A stretch of DNA of 41,951 nucleotides from assembly GCA_013042835.1 (NCBI GenBank), contig JABDPJ010000033.1, forward strand, positions 1 to 41,951. Reading direction: 5' to 3'. The notes beneath the pieces were generated by a model that worked only from the letters and a program-made list of their open reading frames with translations, was not told the DNA's origin and ran no database searches. Origin of the DNA: Lysobacterales bacterium. Lineage in GTDB: Bacteria > Pseudomonadota > Gammaproteobacteria > Xanthomonadales > SZUA-36. Below are positions 37,635 through 41,951 of this stretch, one piece after another (position 1 is the first letter of the stretch; every line of letters starts with the position of its first letter). Made by a program: the position numbers and the translations under genes.

Positions 37635-38918
37635 GTGGCCCATACAACGCTCAAAACCAGTTATTCCGAGTTAGCCGACAGGTTAAACCGTTTCCCGCAA
37701 GGCGCACCGCCGTCCGACCTCCTGTTCAATATTCTGTCGATGCTGTTCAGTGAAGAAGAAGCCGGACTGGTTGCGTTGATGCCGATTAAACCGTTTACCG
37801 CAAGAAAAGCCAGCCGTATCTGGAAGAAGAGTCTCACCGAAACACAGAAAATTCTCGACGAGTTGGCCAGCAGGGCCATCCTGGTCGATTTTGAGCAAAA
37901 CGGCACGGCGGTATATGCCCTGCCGCCACCAATGGCAGGTTTTTTTGAGTTCTCGCTGATGCGGGTTCGCGATGATATTGATCAAAAGGTGCTGAGCGAA
38001 CTGTTCTATCAGTATATGAATGTCGAGGAGGATTTTATCCGGGCGTTGTTCACCCGCGGTGAAACGCAGTTGGGGCGGACTTTTGTTCATGAACCTGCAT
38101 TGGCCGATGAAAACGCCCTGCATGTCCTGGATTATGAGCGGGCCAGCGAAGTAATTGAAACAGCCAGCCATATTGGCGTTGGGCGCTGTTACTGCCGGCA
38201 CAAAATGGAACACATGGATAAAGCCTGTGCCGCACCGCAGGATATCTGCATGACCTTCAATACGACCGCCGCCTCGCTCACCAAACATGGCGCGGCACGT
38301 GCGGTTGACAAGCAGGAGTGCCATGACTTGCTGCAGCAAGCCTACGAGCACAACCTCGTGCAGTTTGGTGAGAACGTGCGCGAGCAGGTCAATTTTATCT
38401 GTAATTGCTGTGGCTGCTGTTGTGAGGCAATGATCGCCGCACGCCGTTTTGCCATTCTCAACCCTGTGCACACGACTAATTTTATTCCGCTCATAGATGA
38501 AGAAACCTGCAATGGCTGCGGCAAATGCGTCAATGTCTGCCCGGTAGAAGCGATGACCCTGGTTTCAGCCCATGATCCGGATAAGCCCAAAATGAAAACG
38601 GCCCGTCTCAACGAGGAGTTGTGCCTGGGTTGCGGCGTGTGTATACGCAGTTGTAACAAGAAGAACAGCCTGTCACTGGAATCGCGCCCCAAGCGGGTTC
38701 TGACACCACTCAATGGTACGCATCGGGCAGTGGTTATGGCCATTGAGCGCGGCAAATTACAAAACCTGGTTTTTGATAACCAGGTCCTGTGGAGCCACCG
38801 CGCCATGGCAGGGGTGCTTGGTGTGATTCTGAAGCTGCCGCCGGTCAAGCAGGTCCTGGCAAGTAAACAGCTCAAGTCCCGCTACCTTGAAACGCTGATA
38901 AGCCGCCTTCAGCATTAG
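37635..38918 (+). CDS. 4Fe-4S binding protein (ferredoxin-type, with N-terminal helical region)
   Basis: CNGCGKCVNVCP and CLGCGVCIRSC; extra CYCRHKMEHMDKAC and CNCCGCCC clusters; GTG start at 37635. Confidence 0.85.
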   Translation: MAHTTLKTSYSELADRLNRFPQGAPPSDLLFNILSMLFSEEEAGLVALMPIKPFTARKASRIWKKSLTETQKILDELASRAILVDFEQNGTAVYALPPPMAGFFEFSLMRVRDDIDQKVLSELFYQYMNVEEDFIRALFTRGETQLGRTFVHEPALADENALHVLDYERASEVIETASHIGVGRCYCRHKMEHMDKACAAPQDICMTFNTTAASLTKHGAARAVDKQECHDLLQQAYEHNLVQFGENVREQVNFICNCCGCCCEAMIAARRFAILNPVHTTNFIPLIDEETCNGCGKCVNVCPVEAMTLVSAHDPDKPKMKTARLNEELCLGCGVCIRSCNKKNSLSLESRPKRVLTPLNGTHRAVVMAIERGKLQNLVFDNQVLWSHRAMAGVLGVILKLPPVKQVLASKQLKSRYLETLISRLQH

Positions 38919-39016
38919 CCTTTCAGGGCCCGAAACGGGCTATGATCTGATCAGGGTTGCCCCCAGCCGATTCCCCTTGTACCAAGATTACTATGATGGT
39001 GCAGTGGTGTTCCCGG

Positions 39017-39796
39017 TTAAAGTGTGCCGGGAAAAAGGCCGCCGTCCATCAAAACGTTCTGGGCCGTGATATAGGCGGCTTGCTGACTGCACAGGAAGGC
39101 GCAGGTCGCACCAAACTCAGCCGGCTTACCGGGCCGTTTCGCGCCTATTTTACTGAACATGTTTTTCTGGAAGGCCTGCACGTCCAGGCCTGCCTGTTTC
39201 GCACCTGCCTCGAGTACCGACCACATCCGATCGGTGGCGATGTAGCCCGGCAACAAGTTGTTGATCGTGACGTTGTGTTGCGCCGGTTCGCGGGCGATGC
39301 CCGAGACGAAACCGGTCAGGCCGGAACGCGCGCCGTTGGAAAGGCCCAGCGTTGTGACCGGCATCTTGACGGCGACACTGGTGATGTTGACGATACGCCC
39401 GAAGCGCCGTTCGATCATGCCGTCCAGGCAGCGTTTGATCATGTCGATAGCGCTGTACATATTGCCGTTGACGGCTTCAAACCAGTCGTTCTGATCCCAG
39501 TCGCGAAAGTCGCCGGGCGGCGGGCCACCGGCGTTGTTGATCAGGATGTCCGGGGCAGGGCAGGCCTCCAGCAGTGTAGAACGTCCGGCTTCCGTGGTCA
39601 CGTCGGCCGTGACCGCTGTGGCGCGCCCGCCGCCGACAGCAGTGATTTCATCGGCGGCGGCCAGCAGCGCATCGTTGCCGCGAGCGCTGATCCAGACATC
39701 AACGCCTTCTTTTGCCAGTGCCTTTGCGCAGGCTTTGCCCAGGCCCTTGCTTGATGCACACACGATGGCTTTGCGTCCGGAGATTTTCAGATCCAT
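39017..39796 (-). CDS. SDR family oxidoreductase (atypical active site)
   Basis: AIVCASSKGLGKACAKALAKEG; DILINNAGG; GLSNGARSGLTGFV where YxxxK is expected. Confidence 0.85.
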   Translation of the reverse strand: MDLKISGRKAIVCASSKGLGKACAKALAKEGVDVWISARGNDALLAAADEITAVGGGRATAVTADVTTEAGRSTLLEACPAPDILINNAGGPPPGDFRDWDQNDWFEAVNGNMYSAIDMIKRCLDGMIERRFGRIVNITSVAVKMPVTTLGLSNGARSGLTGFVSGIAREPAQHNVTINNLLPGYIATDRMWSVLEAGAKQAGLDVQAFQKNMFSKIGAKRPGKPAEFGATCAFLCSQQAAYITAQNVLMDGGLFPGTL

Positions 39797-39992
39797 TTTT
39801 TCATCCTCAAGGTGGCGTTGCCGGCCTGAATGTCAAAACCGGCCGGCTCTCATCGACAGATTATAGCCAGAAAGTGCAGGGCTGCTACGTGAATGCGTGC
39901 CCGATTGCCTGGACAGGTGTTTTCAGACCAGAAAAATCATGGCTTGTTTTGCGTTATACGTATCACTGCCGGTTTCACTGTTAGATAATGGC

Positions 39993-41036
39993 ATGATGGA
40001 TAAATCACCGGAACCTGTCAGCTACGAGTATGATTTTCGGCCGGATATCGGTGAGGCCATTGATATCCTGCCCGGGTTGAAATGGCTGCGCCTGCCATTG
40101 CCGTTTCTGCTCGGTCATATCAACGTCTGGTTGTTGGAGGACGGTGATGGCTGGGCGATTGTCGATACGGGCATTTTCAGCTCAGCCAGCCGTGAAGCAT
40201 GGAACAGCATTTTCTCGGCTAGCCTGGGTGGCGCGCCGGTGACACGCGTGTTGGTCACGCACCTGCACCCGGATCACGTGGGTTGCGCGGGCTGGCTCTG
40301 TGAGCAATTCGATGTTGAACTCTTCATGACCCGCGATGAGTACCTCTTGTGCCGCATACTGGTCGCAGACACGGGCTTGCCGGCGCCTCACGAGGGCCGC
40401 CGCTTTTACCGGGCGGCCGGATTTTCCGCGGATCAGATGTTCCGCTACATTGAGATGTTCGGCGCTTTCGGTAAAGTTGTCGCGCCGTTGCCGCAAGCAT
40501 ACCGCCGTTTACACGAAGACCGCAACGTTACCATCGGCGCTCATGAGTGGCAGGTGATTACCGGTCACGGCCACTCTCCGGAGCATGCCTGCCTGTACAA
40601 CGCCGGGCAGAACGTGCTCATTTCCGGCGACCAGGTGCTGCCGACCATTTCACCGAATGTCAGCGTTTACCCGACTGAGCCCGCAGCCGACCCGCTGGCG
40701 GGCTGGTTCGACTCGCTGCATCGCATGAAAGCCCTGTTGCCGGACGACGTGCTGGTTCTGCCGGCCCACGGCAAACCGTTCCGCGGTATCAAGGGACGCC
40801 TCGACGCATTGATCGACGAGCACGAGACCGGTCTGCAAAAGCTGAGACAGTACTGCCGTGAACCGCAAAGGGCGGTAGACGTTTTTCCGGCCCTGTTCAA
40901 GGGCAGGATAACCGACGATAACCTGATGATGGCCACCGGTGAGGCCATCGCCCATTTAAATTACCTTTTGTACGAGGGTGAAGTCGGCATTAACACGGAC
41001 GAAAACGGTGCGCGCTGGTATCAGACCAGGTCATAG
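39993..41036 (+). CDS. MBL-fold metallo-hydrolase
   Basis: VTHLHPDHVGCAGWL (HxHxDH), ITGHGHSPEHACLY, ISGDQVLPTISPNVSVYP, LVLPAHGKPF. Confidence 0.92.
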   Translation: MMDKSPEPVSYEYDFRPDIGEAIDILPGLKWLRLPLPFLLGHINVWLLEDGDGWAIVDTGIFSSASREAWNSIFSASLGGAPVTRVLVTHLHPDHVGCAGWLCEQFDVELFMTRDEYLLCRILVADTGLPAPHEGRRFYRAAGFSADQMFRYIEMFGAFGKVVAPLPQAYRRLHEDRNVTIGAHEWQVITGHGHSPEHACLYNAGQNVLISGDQVLPTISPNVSVYPTEPAADPLAGWFDSLHRMKALLPDDVLVLPAHGKPFRGIKGRLDALIDEHETGLQKLRQYCREPQRAVDVFPALFKGRITDDNLMMATGEAIAHLNYLLYEGEVGINTDENGARWYQTRS

Positions 41037-41101
41037 CAGGGCGTAACAAGGCGATGTTTTTGCCAACAGATGCTTGTGAAAGATGGGGGCCTGCTACCCT
41101 C

Positions 41102-41951
41102 TTAATTCAACAACCAGGCTATTAACAGCACCCAGGCGATGATCACGACAGGACCCAGCAGGCCGATCAGCAAGCCGCCGGGCCGCAGGTCGCGTGTTTC
41201 AATTTCGCCGGTGCTGAAAGCGATCGCGTTCGGTGGTGTGGAAACCGGTAACATCAAGGCGCAGGAGGCGCTGAGGCCGATAACCAGGCACATTTCCAGC
41301 TCCCGCCCCGGTAACAGGGCGACAGCCACCGGCAGCACGACGGAAACGGTCGCGGTGTTGCTCATGACGTTGGACAGCAGAACGGTGATCAACGCCATGG
41401 CTGCAAACACCACCACGTCAAGCCTGAGCCCGGTGAGAAAGCCCAGTCCGGATCCAACGCGTTCGGCAAGGCCTGAATCCACCACGGCTGAACCCAGCGA
41501 CAAGCCCCCTGCCACCAGCATCAGGGTATCCCACGGCAGATGGCGCACGTGCGCCGCACCCATGACCTGGGTCATCGTCAGGCCAACAATGGGAATCAGG
41601 GAGATGGCGACCACGTGTATGCCGTGCAACGGCGTGGTCATCCAAAGGGCAATCGTGGCCAGCGTCACCGCTGTCACGATGACCCGGTCACGTTTCTCCG
41701 GCAGTGCGGGCTCTTCCATTGCGCCCATGTCGAGCTTGATTTCCATCGATTTTGCCGGGTATCGCCGCAACAGGAAATACCAGCCAATTACGACCATCAG
41801 CAGCGCCACTGGTACACCCAGCACCATCCATTCTATGAAGTCGATGCTATGGCCGGCTTCGGCAGCGGCGCCGGCAGCAATGGCGTTCGGTGCGCTGCCG
41901 ATTATGGTACCCATGCCGCCGACCGAAGCAGCCAGCGGTATGGCGATCAGC
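41102..41951 (-). CDS. SLC13/DASS-type anion:sodium symporter, partial (5' end outside window)
   Basis: Open to the window edge; GTIIGSAPNAIA, VMSNTATVSVVLPVAVAL, SASCALMLPVSTPPNAIAFSTGEI. Confidence 0.88.
   Translation of the reverse strand, partial: LIAIPLAASVGGMGTIIGSAPNAIAAGAAAEAGHSIDFIEWMVLGVPVALLMVVIGWYFLLRRYPAKSMEIKLDMGAMEEPALPEKRDRVIVTAVTLATIALWMTTPLHGIHVVAISLIPIVGLTMTQVMGAAHVRHLPWDTLMLVAGGLSLGSAVVDSGLAERVGSGLGFLTGLRLDVVVFAAMALITVLLSNVMSNTATVSVVLPVAVALLPGRELEMCLVIGLSASCALMLPVSTPPNAIAFSTGEIETRDLRPGGLLIGLLGPVVIIAWVLLIAWLLN

Noticed and set aside
37683-38471. 262-aa minus-strand ORF within the Fe-S protein gene
   Set aside because: Antisense to the CxxCxxC-containing coding frame; no support.
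38928-38940. GCCCG-AAA-CGGGC hairpin after the Fe-S protein gene
   Set aside because: Only a 5-bp stem without a following T tract; too weak to call a terminator.
38957-39754. 265-aa plus-strand ORF opposite the SDR gene
   Set aside because: Starts in the convergent gap and runs antisense to a clear SDR; no recognisable domain.
1-41951. Searched for CRISPR arrays, tRNA/rRNA genes, transposases, toxin-antitoxin pairs and phage genes
   Set aside because: No regularly spaced direct repeats, no cloverleaf-like TTCRA context, and none of the ORF translations look like transposase, integrase, toxin or phage structural proteins.

Overview
This 42 kb window is a gene-dense, GC-rich chromosomal segment that looks gammaproteobacterial. 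It carries about 31 protein-coding genes on both strands. I found no rRNA, tRNA, CRISPR array, integrase or transposase. Recognisable content includes a partial acyl-AMP ligase C-terminus, oligopeptidase B, an NlpC/P60-like protein next to an MltF-like lytic transglycosylase, a SIMPL protein and two tandem stand-alone cyclic-nucleotide-binding proteins. It also includes a TolB-propeller/amidohydrolase fusion, an S9 peptidase, five SAM-dependent methyltransferases (one TPMT-type), a ThDP enzyme/flavoprotein pair, an acyl-CoA dehydrogenase, a GST and a Bcr/CflA transporter. Further along are a radical SAM/SPASM protein divergent from pyruvate phosphate dikinase, a MOSC protein, two c-type cytochromes, an OmpA lipoprotein, an Fe-S protein, an atypical SDR, an MBL hydrolase and a partial SLC13-type transporter. 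Most of it reads as ordinary housekeeping or catabolic chromosome, and I see no clear defence or mobile system. The best leads for something undescribed are: (i) a structured, terminator-ended minus-strand intergenic element at about 24716-24898; (ii) an orphan 88-aa ORF behind a sigma54-like promoter, followed by a nested inverted repeat at 16904-16969; (iii) a secreted repeat protein with a distinctive C-terminal module; (iv) paired single-domain CNBD proteins; (v) an SDR without the canonical Tyr/Lys. All family calls are from motif recognition by eye; no database search was run.
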